DNA from: Ahrensia sp.
GTDB lineage: Bacteria; Pseudomonadota; Alphaproteobacteria; Rhizobiales; Rhizobiaceae
Assembly (NCBI GenBank): GCA_028817895.1
Contig: JAPPOQ010000015.1
Location: 62,001-126,000, forward strand
Length of the DNA: 64,000 nucleotides
Direction: 5' to 3'
Each line of letters begins with the position of its first letter. Within the stretch, counting starts at the first letter, position 1. Below the pieces are notes generated by a model that saw only the letters and a list, made by a program, of their open reading frames with translations, searched no databases and was not told where the DNA came from. Below, piece after piece: positions 36,272-44,247 of this stretch. The position numbers and the translations under genes are program-made.

Positions 36272-37162
36272 TTACTCCGTTTCTCCCTTTGGAACAACTT
36301 CATGATACAACTGCACGATGCCAGTGATGTTGTCCTTCGCGTAGCCTGCGCCCGCCGCCTTTTGGTAAGTCTCGCCAGTTGCCTCGGTTAACGGCATCTG
36401 CGCGCCAACCGTCTCCGCTGAAGATTTGGCAAGACCGAAATCCTTGGCCACGAGGTCTATCGGAAACGCCGGCATCCATTGGCCAGCAAGCATCGCTCCG
36501 GCCGACAGTTTTGCAGCCAGACTGCAAACCGGGGTTGAGCCAATGATCTCCATGGCTCTTTCAGGGTCGATGTCGCTCTTTGCAGCGAACCCAATCAGTT
36601 CTCCCATCATCGCCAATTGTGATCCAAACAAAGCATTGACCATCAACTTCACAGTTGCGCCGCTCCCAACATCACCGGCGTGATGAACAGCTCCGCCCAT
36701 GCTGTCGAGAATCGGATGAGCCGAGCTGAGATGCTCATCCGTCCCTCCAACCATGAAGATAAGTTTGCCCGCTTCCGCCTGAGGACGCGAACCGGCAAGC
36801 GGCGCGTCTAGGAAGGCGGCTCCGGCTCCAGCTACCTTGTCTGCAAGCTTGCGCACCCATTGCGGCGTCAGGGTCGAGCATTCGATTGCAACGGCACTGT
36901 CGGAAAGTCCGCCGATGGCACCGGTTTCAGCGTCGCACCAGACTGATCGCGAAGCGTCGTCGTCGCGGACCATGGCAATAACGAAGTCTGCACCCACAGC
37001 GGCCTGCCGTGGCGTTTCAGCTGCAATCGCGCCTGCCTCAACAAGGGGTTCAGTTGCGTTGGGGTTGCGGTTCCATACTGTCACTCGGTGGCCAGCATCG
37101 ATTAGACGTTTGGCCATGCGCGAACCCATCGCGCCCAAACCCAAAAAAGCAATGTTCGTCAT
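36272..37162 (-). CDS. NAD(P)-dependent beta-hydroxyacid dehydrogenase (3-hydroxyisobutyrate dehydrogenase-like)
   Basis: A 296-residue protein of the 3-HIBADH/GarR family. The N-terminal dinucleotide motif is FLGLGAMGSRMAKRL, followed by TVWNRNP, where the Asn-Arg pair suggests NADP. The substrate segment DAPLAGSRPQAEAG and the helix with GSGATVKLMVNALF contain the conserved catalytic Lys (VKLMVN). It reduces or oxidises a short beta-hydroxy acid or semialdehyde. It is convergent with uvrD and lies 27 bases downstream of the azoreductase remnant on the same strand, which suggests co-transcription under the divergent LysR regulator. Confidence 0.85.
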   Translation of the reverse strand: MTNIAFLGLGAMGSRMAKRLIDAGHRVTVWNRNPNATEPLVEAGAIAAETPRQAAVGADFVIAMVRDDDASRSVWCDAETGAIGGLSDSAVAIECSTLTPQWVRKLADKVAGAGAAFLDAPLAGSRPQAEAGKLIFMVGGTDEHLSSAHPILDSMGGAVHHAGDVGSGATVKLMVNALFGSQLAMMGELIGFAAKSDIDPERAMEIIGSTPVCSLAAKLSAGAMLAGQWMPAFPIDLVAKDFGLAKSSAETVGAQMPLTEATGETYQKAAGAGYAKDNITGIVQLYHEVVPKGETE

Positions 37163-37189
37163 TGTCTCGTTCCTCTTGTAGACAGTTGG

Positions 37190-37498
37190 TCATGCGGCCG
37201 TTTCGTGTCCAAGCAGCCTTTGGATTTGCCCTCGCCCGTTTTTGAGTGCTGTCGCTTTCATCTCGGCGATGATGCCGTCGGAAAGTGCAGTAACCGCCCT
37301 GAAATCCTCAGTGTGAGTCTCCGAGTCGCTGAAAAATCCCTCTACCTTTTTGCTGGCAATATGGGGCACCGGGTCGATGGCGAGATCGCGAATTGCGGCG
37401 GTGTCGGGCCCCAACAACATTTGGAGCTCGCAGCCGATCAGCCGCGTGTAGGAGCCAATTTTTCGGCTCGAGCCGTCAATATGCAAAAGATGCGTCAT
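37190..37498 (-). pseudogene. Half-length FMN-dependent NADH-azoreductase remnant
   Basis: A 102-residue frame whose start MTHLLHIDGSSRKIGSYTRL and DLAIDPVPHI match the N-terminal flavodoxin-like part of AzoR/AcpD (about 200 residues). At about residue 82 the similarity stops, and the last ~20 residues (NGRGQIQRLL) look like the C-terminal helix of the same family. The segment with the FMN-binding MYNFxxP loop is missing. The simplest reading is an internal in-frame deletion that leaves a non-functional stub. It is divergent from a LysR gene 94 bases away, as intact azoreductase genes often are. A short functional protein cannot be ruled out. Confidence 0.6.
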
Positions 37499-37592
37499 TC
37501 CGAAAGTCTCCGTATTCCGGTCTCAGCATGCGACGTCGATTTGTGCACTAAAAGATTGAAGTCTCCATTTCTCTCGTGCAAAATGCGCATTA

Positions 37593-38492
37593 ATGGATAT
37601 CACTGGCATAACTCTGTTCTCGCAGGTGGCGCGGCTGGGAAGTTTTGCGGCCGCGGCCAAAGCAAACGATGTCGACCCGTCGCGCGTGTCACGGGCTATC
37701 GCTGCCTTGGAAGCGCGTTTGGGGGTTCGCCTTTTTGAGCGCACTACCCGTAGTCTGACCTTGACTGAAGCAGGTGAGGTGTATTTGAGCCAGGCCGGGC
37801 CGCTGGCGGAAGAGCTTCTGGATGTTTCAGATCAGGTTCGTGGTCTGAGAGCCAAGCCAACAGGCACACTCCGGCTCACAGCATCGGTGGCATTTGGTCA
37901 GGAATGCATCGTGCCGCTATTGGCCGAATTGACGACTCAGTATCCTGAGCTTGATGTAGAATGTCTGTTCACTGACACGAATGTGGACTTGATATCCGAT
38001 CGGATCGATCTGGCTGTGCGCCTTGCTCCGACCGTTTCCGGTGATCTCGTCGTGACGAAGCTGATGGACACGGCCTACAAAGTCGTGGCCAGTCCCGCAT
38101 ATCTCGAAAGGACTGCACTTCTGATACAGCCCAGCGATCTTCAATCCCACAATTGCATTTTGTTCAACCTGCCGGAGTATCGTAACGCTTGGTCTTTCCA
38201 GGGATCGGACGGAACACAAACGACACTGCCGATTGTCGGATCGATTGTGTTGTCGCCTGCCGGCGCAGTCCGTGACGCCTGTGTCGCCGGTCTTGGGCCG
38301 GCCCTGCTGGCGGATTGGCTCGTTGACAAGGCAATCGAAGCCGGGACACTCGTTGATTGCTTTCCGCTTTGGAAAGTCACGGCCACCACATTTGAAACGG
38401 CAGCTTGGCTGGTTTACCCGAGTCGGCGGTATCTACCCATAAAGACGCGTGTCGTTATCGATTTCTTCAAAAAGAAATTTCGGTGCCTTTGA
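37593..38492 (+). CDS. LysR-family transcriptional regulator
   Basis: A 299-residue LTTR. The winged helix-turn-helix occupies residues 1-60 (FAAAAKANDVDPSRVSRAIAALEARLGVRLFERTTRSLTLTEAG), and the effector-binding domain follows from about residue 88. The DPSRVSRAI recognition helix is of the CrgA/AaeR-like group, which often controls quinone or aldehyde detoxification genes. It is divergent from the azoreductase remnant and the 3-HIBADH-like gene and probably controls both and itself. ATG 37593 fits the family start (MDITGITLFSQVARLGSF). Confidence 0.9.
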   Translation: MDITGITLFSQVARLGSFAAAAKANDVDPSRVSRAIAALEARLGVRLFERTTRSLTLTEAGEVYLSQAGPLAEELLDVSDQVRGLRAKPTGTLRLTASVAFGQECIVPLLAELTTQYPELDVECLFTDTNVDLISDRIDLAVRLAPTVSGDLVVTKLMDTAYKVVASPAYLERTALLIQPSDLQSHNCILFNLPEYRNAWSFQGSDGTQTTLPIVGSIVLSPAGAVRDACVAGLGPALLADWLVDKAIEAGTLVDCFPLWKVTATTFETAAWLVYPSRRYLPIKTRVVIDFFKKKFRCL

Positions 38493-38653
38493 GACAGCAA
38501 CTGTGGGCCCATTGTGTCTGATCGGGGCAGAAACGCCGCAAACCAAAGCTCATTTATCGACCTCTGACGAGCCCGATTTATGTGTTGTTGAGTGGTCGGC
38601 TCTTTTGCCAATTGGGCAACCGGCACGCACTGGCGGGCAACCACATAGCTCCG

Positions 38654-39553
38654 TCATTTGCGGTTGAACTGGATCTCGAAGCCTGGGATGCGCTCGAGAT
38701 CAGGCTGCAGAAGATGTCTCTGTTGTTCGCGCTGGTGTTCAATAAGTGCTTGCTGACGCGCTTTGTCGTGCTGTGATCTTTGGCGGCGATCAGCGCGAGG
38801 TGTGTTCCTCCGGTTCACGTGGTTTGCCCGAGTGTCCTGCGGCGCGTCGCGGAGCTGCCGTTGCTGACGGTTGGGACGGCGGGGTTCTCCTGGCAACGCC
38901 TGCTGCCTGCGCACATTCGCGCGCCGGTTGTCGTGTCGCTGCACATTGCCGTGCCAGTCATTGTATCGCTGTCTGTTACCTCGCCAGTTGCGGTGTTGGG
39001 CTGTGCCGTCGTAGCGACGGTTCCGCTGGCGAGCAAGACTGTCCTGAACGAGTGGCTGCTGAACTGTGGGTTGGCGAAACCGATTCTGACGCCGGGATTC
39101 TTCGCTGTCGCGATAGATCGGGGCGGGACGGTCAGAGGAGTAGCGGCGGATTCGACCGTCATAGCGCAAGTTGCGACGGTCAATGCGTTGTTGCCTGCGT
39201 TCGGCTTGTTGGCGACGCCTCAGATCTTGTCTTTGGGCGCGATTGAGGCGTTCGGCTCGTCTCCGGTTCTGGTCGTGTCTTCGATCGGCGCGCCGATTCG
39301 GTCTCGCCAAACCGACATATTCCTGTGCGATGAAGCCTTGGGCGCGTCCGAGATCGACGGCACACCACCCATCGCGGCAGGAATAGACGGTCAATGCAGT
39401 GCCACCGGAAAGTACGCCGAGACTGGAAAAATCGGTACCGGGACCTGTTCTCAGATTGACATGCGTGGTGGTGAAGCCCGGCTCTTCCGCGAAGCTGCTC
39501 ACCGCTGAAGCCATGGCCGCGAGAAGGGCAAAGAGAAGCGTGGTCGGTCGCAT
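38654..39553 (-). CDS. SH3-domain exported protein with Arg/Gln-rich tail
   Basis: A 299-residue protein. Residues 1-22 form a Sec signal peptide (LLFALLAAMASAVSSFAE), and residues ~27-82 are a bacterial SH3 domain (VNLRTGPGTDFSSLGVL, then GWCAVDLGRAQGFI with a probable disulphide between the Cys residues of YSCRDGWC). From about residue 88 to 280 it is an extreme low-complexity region of Arg, Gln, Asn and Asp, with RR and QQ pairs, probably disordered and strongly basic. A role in binding peptidoglycan or nucleic acid in the envelope is possible; function is unknown. A high-GC open frame on the opposite strand is a compositional shadow. Confidence 0.8.
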   Translation of the reverse strand: MRPTTLLFALLAAMASAVSSFAEEPGFTTTHVNLRTGPGTDFSSLGVLSGGTALTVYSCRDGWCAVDLGRAQGFIAQEYVGLARPNRRADRRHDQNRRRAERLNRAQRQDLRRRQQAERRQQRIDRRNLRYDGRIRRYSSDRPAPIYRDSEESRRQNRFRQPTVQQPLVQDSLARQRNRRYDGTAQHRNWRGNRQRYNDWHGNVQRHDNRRANVRRQQALPGEPRRPNRQQRQLRDAPQDTRANHVNRRNTPRADRRQRSQHDKARQQALIEHQREQQRHLLQPDLERIPGFEIQFNRK

Positions 39554-39746
39554 GGTTGAACTCCCGGGTTTCGAGGAATCACATCATCAATTGCCTGCAC
39601 CATAGGCGGTTTCGACTGAACGATACGTGAATGCATCGTTAACCCGCCTGACAGGTTTGCCATTTGAACAGGCTCGGCATTGCAGCTTGACACTGAGCCG
39701 ATAGCGCGGGCAACTCGTCTCATCGACCATCAAACGTTCCGCAATT

Positions 39747-40307
39747 ATGGCTTTGACAACTCCTCCAATCTGCGATTTTGGCTGGAAGGCTCCTGATTTT
39801 TCTCTACCGACACCAAGCGGCGAGGTGCACTCACGCGACAGTCTGATGGGGGAAGGCGGGTTGCTGCTCATGTTCATCTGCAACCACTGTCCCTATGTGG
39901 TGGCGGTGATTGAGCGCTTGGTCGAGGACGCGGTCATTCTGCAAAATGCCGGGATCGGAGTTGCCGCCGTCATGCCCAATGATGTGGTCAATTACCCCGC
40001 CGATTCGCCTGCCAATATGGAAAAATTCGCCGCGCATTACGGTTTCAGCTTTCCCTATCTATACGACGAAACCCAGCAGGTTGCGCGTGACTATGGTGCG
40101 CAGTGCACGCCGGACTTTTTCGGCTTTAATGCGCGGGGCGAGTTACAATATCGTGGCAGGATTGACGAATATCGCCCCGGTGCAACGCAGCAGCAGATCG
40201 CGCAGCGCGTGCCGGAACTGAGAAACGCCATGCTCACAATCGTAGAAACCGGGCAGGGGCCGCGTGAGCAGTTTCCCTCCGCTGGCTGTTCGATTAAGTG
40301 GAAATAG
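39747..40307 (+). CDS. Thioredoxin-fold peroxiredoxin-like protein (AhpC/TSA family)
   Basis: A 186-residue cytoplasmic redoxin without signal peptide. The active site is FICNHCPYVVAVIERL, a CxxC (CNHC) in the thioredoxin position, followed by the cis-Pro region (CTPDFFGF). This family of ~185-residue proteins with the CNHCPYV motif is widespread in bacteria and is thought to act as a thiol oxidoreductase. It stands alone, divergent from the SH3 protein gene. Its stop is only two bases from the stop of the convergent ABC ATPase gene. Confidence 0.87.
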   Translation: MALTTPPICDFGWKAPDFSLPTPSGEVHSRDSLMGEGGLLLMFICNHCPYVVAVIERLVEDAVILQNAGIGVAAVMPNDVVNYPADSPANMEKFAAHYGFSFPYLYDETQQVARDYGAQCTPDFFGFNARGELQYRGRIDEYRPGATQQQIAQRVPELRNAMLTIVETGQGPREQFPSAGCSIKWK

Positions 40308-40309
40308 GC

Positions 40310-41317
40310 TCAGGCCACATCGACGCGATGACAGGCCGCGCGGTGGCCACTTTCGCCTTGTCCCCTTCGCTTCACTTCAAGAGCCGGTTCGCTTCGTGAG
40401 CAAATGTCCTGCGCGATGGGGCAGCGATTGGCGAAGCGGCAACCCTTCGGAGGATCGATGGGATCAGGCGGATCGCCGGGAATGAGGATGCGCTTTTGCG
40501 CCTCTCGCCTCTCTTTGTCGACGCTCGGAACAGCAGACAGAAGTGCCTTTGTGTAGGGATGCTGGGGCGCGTTGAACAAATCAAGCCGCGACGCGTGCTC
40601 TACGATCTTGCCCATATACATGACGGCGACCTCGTCACACATATGCTGCACCACGCCCAGATCGTGGCTGATGAACAAATATGACAGGCCAAGATCAGAC
40701 TGTAAGTCCCGCAACAGATTGAGGATTTGCGCCTGCACGGCGACATCAAGCGCGGAGACAGGTTCGTCGCAGATGATCAAGGCGGGCTGCGTTGCAAGTG
40801 CGCGGGCTATGCCGATGCGCTGGCGCTGACCGCCGGAAAACTGGTGAGGGAAGAGGCGCATTTGTTCCGGGCGCAGGCCCACCGCCTTGAACAATTTCTG
40901 CACGACCTCATCGCGCTTCTCGGCCGGAATGGTCTGAAGAGAATCCAGAGGTTCTCGAACAATCTTTTCGGCCCGAAGACGAGGGTTCAGGCTCGAATAT
41001 GGGTCCTGAAAGATGAACTGCACCTTGGCGCGCGCTTTGCGCAACTCAACATCGGAGGCGGCGAGAAAGTCCTGCCCATCCAGCACGACCTTGCCGGAAT
41101 GAGCGGGCACCAACCGGGCGCAGGCGAGCGCGGCGGTTGTTTTGCCAGAGCCCGACTCGCCGACGATAGCCAGCGTCTGCCCGCGCTTGAGCTGAAACGA
41201 GATGTCGTCAACCGCGTAGAGATAGGCCTTGCCGCCAAACATGCCGCCGCGCTTGACAGGGAAGCGCACGGTAAGGTTCTCGACCTGCAAAAATGGTTTT
41301 GCGTCGTCAGCCATCAC
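40310..41317 (-). CDS. Peptide/nickel-type ABC transporter ATP-binding protein (DppF type)
   Basis: A 335-residue ATPase with Walker A GESGSGKTT, signature FSGGQRQRIGIARAL, Walker B LIICDEPVSALDV, and the oligopeptide/dipeptide C-terminal domain with the CRFANRCPIAQDIC cysteine cluster expected to hold an Fe-S cluster. It overlaps the preceding DppD-like gene by four bases. It is the last gene of the five-gene importer operon running from 45822 to 40310. Confidence 0.9.
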   Translation of the reverse strand: MMADDAKPFLQVENLTVRFPVKRGGMFGGKAYLYAVDDISFQLKRGQTLAIVGESGSGKTTAALACARLVPAHSGKVVLDGQDFLAASDVELRKARAKVQFIFQDPYSSLNPRLRAEKIVREPLDSLQTIPAEKRDEVVQKLFKAVGLRPEQMRLFPHQFSGGQRQRIGIARALATQPALIICDEPVSALDVAVQAQILNLLRDLQSDLGLSYLFISHDLGVVQHMCDEVAVMYMGKIVEHASRLDLFNAPQHPYTKALLSAVPSVDKERREAQKRILIPGDPPDPIDPPKGCRFANRCPIAQDICSRSEPALEVKRRGQGESGHRAACHRVDVA

Positions 41318-42297
41318 ACGGCCTCTGCGTGCCAGCAGGCGGATGCGTGGCCTGCTTCAAATTTTTGCTCTTGCGGGCGTTGGTCGAGGCATTTTTGCGA
41401 CCGTAACCCACAACGGCTGGCGAACAGGCAGCGGTTGGCCCCGAATTCGGCAAGACCGGGAACGATGCCGCCGATCTCCACCAATCGTTCGCGTTCTTCC
41501 GTCAGTTCCGCATGAAGATGGGGAACGCAAGCGATAAGCCCCTTGGTGTAGGGGTGACGGGCATGAGCGATTATCGGTTCAACCGGTCCGTCCTCAGCCT
41601 TTCGACCCGCATACATGACGATCATGCGTTCCGCCATTTCCGCGACGGCGCCCATATCATGGGTGATCAGGATGATGGCCGTACCCGTTTGCTTTCGCAG
41701 ATCGCGCAGCAGATCGAAAATCTGCGCTTGAACCGTCACATCGAGCGCTGTTGTCGGCTCATCGGCAATCAGGATTTTCGGCTCGCAGGCAAGCGCGATG
41801 GCGATCATAACACGCTGGCGTTGGCCGCCTGACATCTGGAACGGATAGTCATTGATACGCGCCGCAGGGTTGGGAATGCGCACGGCATCCAACAGTTCCA
41901 CCGCCTTTGCATGCGCGGCTTTGGCGCCGAGATTTTGGTGTCGGCGCAGCACTTCCGAGATTTGTTCGCCGATCGTGTAAACCGGGTTCAGCGACGTCAT
42001 CGGCTCCTGAAAGATCATCGAGATCTCATTGCCGCGAATCTCGCGCATTCTTTTGTCTGAAGCTTTGGCGAGGTCTTCGCCGTCAAAGCGTATGGATCCG
42101 GCGGCGATGCGGCCCACCTTGTCCGGCAAAAGGCCCATAATGGCGAGTGCCGTCATGGATTTGCCGCAGCCCGATTCTCCGACAAAGGAGAGCGTTTCGC
42201 CCGCTTCCAAAGAAAAGGAGACATCATCGATCACCGGTGCGATGTTGCCGCGCAGCGTGAGTTCGACGCGCAGATTTTCAACCTCAAGCAGCGCCAT
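41314..42297 (-). CDS. Peptide/nickel-type ABC transporter ATP-binding protein (DppD type)
   Basis: A 327-residue ATPase: Walker [10 protein letters not shown], signature [15 protein letters not shown], Walker [14 protein letters not shown], and a C-terminal oligopeptide domain with the cysteines of [14 protein letters not shown]. It works as a heterodimer with the DppF-type subunit. The start base overlaps the stop of the permease gene at 42297. The substrate class of such systems includes di- and oligopeptides, opines, nickel chelates and glycosides. Confidence 0.9.
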   Translation of the reverse strand: MALLEVENLRVELTLRGNIAPVIDDVSFSLEAGETLSFVGESGCGKSMTALAIMGLLPDKVGRIAAGSIRFDGEDLAKASDKRMREIRGNEISMIFQEPMTSLNPVYTIGEQISEVLRRHQNLGAKAAHAKAVELLDAVRIPNPAARINDYPFQMSGGQRQRVMIAIALACEPKILIADEPTTALDVTVQAQIFDLLRDLRKQTGTAIILITHDMGAVAEMAERMIVMYAGRKAEDGPVEPIIAHARHPYTKGLIACVPHLHAELTEERERLVEIGGIVPGLAEFGANRCLFASRCGLRSQKCLDQRPQEQKFEAGHASACWHAEAV

Positions 42298-43196
42298 CAG
42301 CGTTGTCTCAGCTTGGGGTTGAGCGCGTCGTTGAGGCCATCCCCGACCAGCGAGATGGCGAGCACCGACACGAAAATCGCGACGCCGGGAATGGTCACCG
42401 TATAGGCGGCGTCGAGAATATATTGCCGGTTGGAACCGATGATCTGTCCCCAGCTGACGACGTTGGGGTCGGTCAATCCCAGGAAAGACAAGCCCGCTTC
42501 GAAAAGGATCGCCGTGCCGACCATCAGGGCGGCCTGCACGATGATCGGCGGCGCGGCGTTCGGCAGGATGACGCCGAAAATCAGTTTCATATTGGACGTG
42601 CCGGACGCGCGTGAAGCGGTGACATATTCCAGCTCACGGATGCGCAGAAATTCCGATCGCGTGATGCGTGCAACGGCTGGCCAGGATACGAGACCGATCG
42701 CCAGTGTGATCATGGGAAGCGAAGCGCCGAACAGGGCAACGATGACCATGGAAAACAAAAGCGTCGGCAGAACCTGAAAGAACTCGGTGAAGCGCATCAG
42801 CACTTCCTCCACCCAACCGCGAAAGAATCCGGCCAGCGCGCCAATGGTGACGCCGATGAATACAGTGATCAACGCAGCCGACAATCCAATGACGATGGAC
42901 ACACGCGCGCCATGAATCAGCATGGCAACGAGATCGCGGCCCAGATAATCCGTGCCGAGCAAGTAACCCTCCTGAGCGGGAGGTGTGAAGGGTGCCCACA
43001 CCATCGCAAACGGGTCTGTCGGATAGAGAAACGGGCCGACAATGGCGGCGATGATGATGATGAGCAGCACGATCAGCCCTGCAACGGCGGCCTTGTTGCG
43101 GGCAAACATCTCTGCGGCCTCGGCGAGCGGATGGCGCGCTTTGACAACCGGCTCTTCCGGCAGGGCAACTTCGGATTGTGCAGTCTGGTCGCTCAT
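42297..43196 (-). CDS. Peptide/nickel-type ABC transporter permease (DppC type)
   Basis: A 299-residue permease with an N-terminal OppC-type segment (HPLAEAAEMFARNKAAVAG) leading into the first membrane helix, a DLLGTDYLGRDL-like motif (LGTDYLGRDLVAMLI) diagnostic of DppC proteins, and about six membrane segments with the EAA-like loop EYVTASRASGTSNMKLIFGVILP. It overlaps the DppB-type gene by four bases. Confidence 0.9.
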   Translation of the reverse strand: MSDQTAQSEVALPEEPVVKARHPLAEAAEMFARNKAAVAGLIVLLIIIIAAIVGPFLYPTDPFAMVWAPFTPPAQEGYLLGTDYLGRDLVAMLIHGARVSIVIGLSAALITVFIGVTIGALAGFFRGWVEEVLMRFTEFFQVLPTLLFSMVIVALFGASLPMITLAIGLVSWPAVARITRSEFLRIRELEYVTASRASGTSNMKLIFGVILPNAAPPIIVQAALMVGTAILFEAGLSFLGLTDPNVVSWGQIIGSNRQYILDAAYTVTIPGVAIFVSVLAISLVGDGLNDALNPKLRQR

Positions 43197-44170
43197 GCCC
43201 GGCCTCGCAATCTTGGATCGATGAGGCGCAACACGAAATCGGTCAGCAAGTTGCCGATGATCACAACCAGCGCGGAGAAAAACAAAATGCCGAGGATCGT
43301 TGGTGTATCGCGTGCGATGATGGATTGCAGGGCGAGCGAGCCCAAACCGGGCCAGGAGAACACGGTTTCAACCAGCACCGCGCCCGAAACGACAGCGGAG
43401 AATTGCAGGCCCGCTAAGGTAACCACCGGCGAGAGCGAGTTCTTCAAGGCGTGTTTGTAGGTGATCTCAAACTCTGACAGGCCCTTGGCCTTTGCCGTGC
43501 GCACATAATCTGACCCGAGCACCTCGATCATGGAGGCCCGGCAGAGGCGCGAGTAAAGCGCAAAGAAAATGGTCGAGAGCGTCACCACGGGCAAAACGAG
43601 ATGGTGCGCAACATCAAGCGCCCGGATGAACCAGCCGCCTTCCACGGTGACATCGCTCATGCCCGCAACGGGAAAGAGCGGGATTTTCAGCGAAAATGCG
43701 ATCAGCAACAGAATCCCCGTCCAGAAAACGGGCGCAGCATAGCCGAACAGGGCAAGCAGCGTGACGAAATGGCTCGTGATGCCGTTCGGGTTCTTGGCCG
43801 AGATAACGCCGAGCACAACGCCGATGATCAGTGCGACGATTTGGGCCGTAAACACCAGCAGCAGCGTTGCAGGAAGTTTTTCGAAAATCAGCGTGGTGAC
43901 GGGCTGATTGTAGAAATAGGAGTAGCCGAGATCGAAGGTGAGAACGCGCGAAATGTAGCTTCCCAACTGCACGAGAAAAGGTTGGTCGAGCCCGTAGTCG
44001 GAGCGGATTTGCGCCATGGTATCGGCGTCCGCTCCACCCATGGATTGCGAGATCGTGTCGGCAATATCACCCGGCGCGAGATGCAGCATGGTGAAGTTGA
44101 GCACCAGCACCGCAACCAGAAGCAGGATCGCGTACAAAATGCGCTGCGCGACGGGTATGAGGATCGTCAT
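43193..44170 (-). CDS. Peptide/nickel-type ABC transporter permease (DppB type)
   Basis: A 325-residue permease with six predicted membrane helices. It has the DppB start (MTILIPVAQRILYAILLLVAV) and the DYVRTAKAKGLSEFEITYKHALKNSL EAA loop. The frame is open to 44227, but those 19 extra residues run into the intercistronic stem-loop, so ATG 44170 is preferred. It follows the binding-protein gene by 77 bases. Confidence 0.9.
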   Translation of the reverse strand: MTILIPVAQRILYAILLLVAVLVLNFTMLHLAPGDIADTISQSMGGADADTMAQIRSDYGLDQPFLVQLGSYISRVLTFDLGYSYFYNQPVTTLIFEKLPATLLLVFTAQIVALIIGVVLGVISAKNPNGITSHFVTLLALFGYAAPVFWTGILLLIAFSLKIPLFPVAGMSDVTVEGGWFIRALDVAHHLVLPVVTLSTIFFALYSRLCRASMIEVLGSDYVRTAKAKGLSEFEITYKHALKNSLSPVVTLAGLQFSAVVSGAVLVETVFSWPGLGSLALQSIIARDTPTILGILFFSALVVIIGNLLTDFVLRLIDPRLRGRA

Positions 44171-44194
44171 GGACCGGCTGTTCCAACCAAAAGC

Positions 44195-44225
44195 GGCATC
44201 CCTCCACAAAGCGGGGAGGGATGCC
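44195..44225 (-). promoter_or_regulatory. Intercistronic stem-loop after the peptide-binding-protein gene
   Basis: A perfect 11-base-pair inverted repeat: GGCATCCCTCC (44195-44205) and GGAGGGATGCC (44215-44225) around a nine-base loop, between the binding-protein stop (44248) and the permease start (44170). It has no T-tract. It is the strongest of three such elements in this window. Confidence 0.7.
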
Positions 44226-44247
44226 AAAAGCGCATGGAATGAGCGCC

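Noticed and set aside
38780-39508. Open frame of 242 codons on the plus strand opposite the SH3 protein gene
   Set aside because: It arises from the Arg/Gln-rich codons of the real gene read backwards; hydrophobic and without family features.
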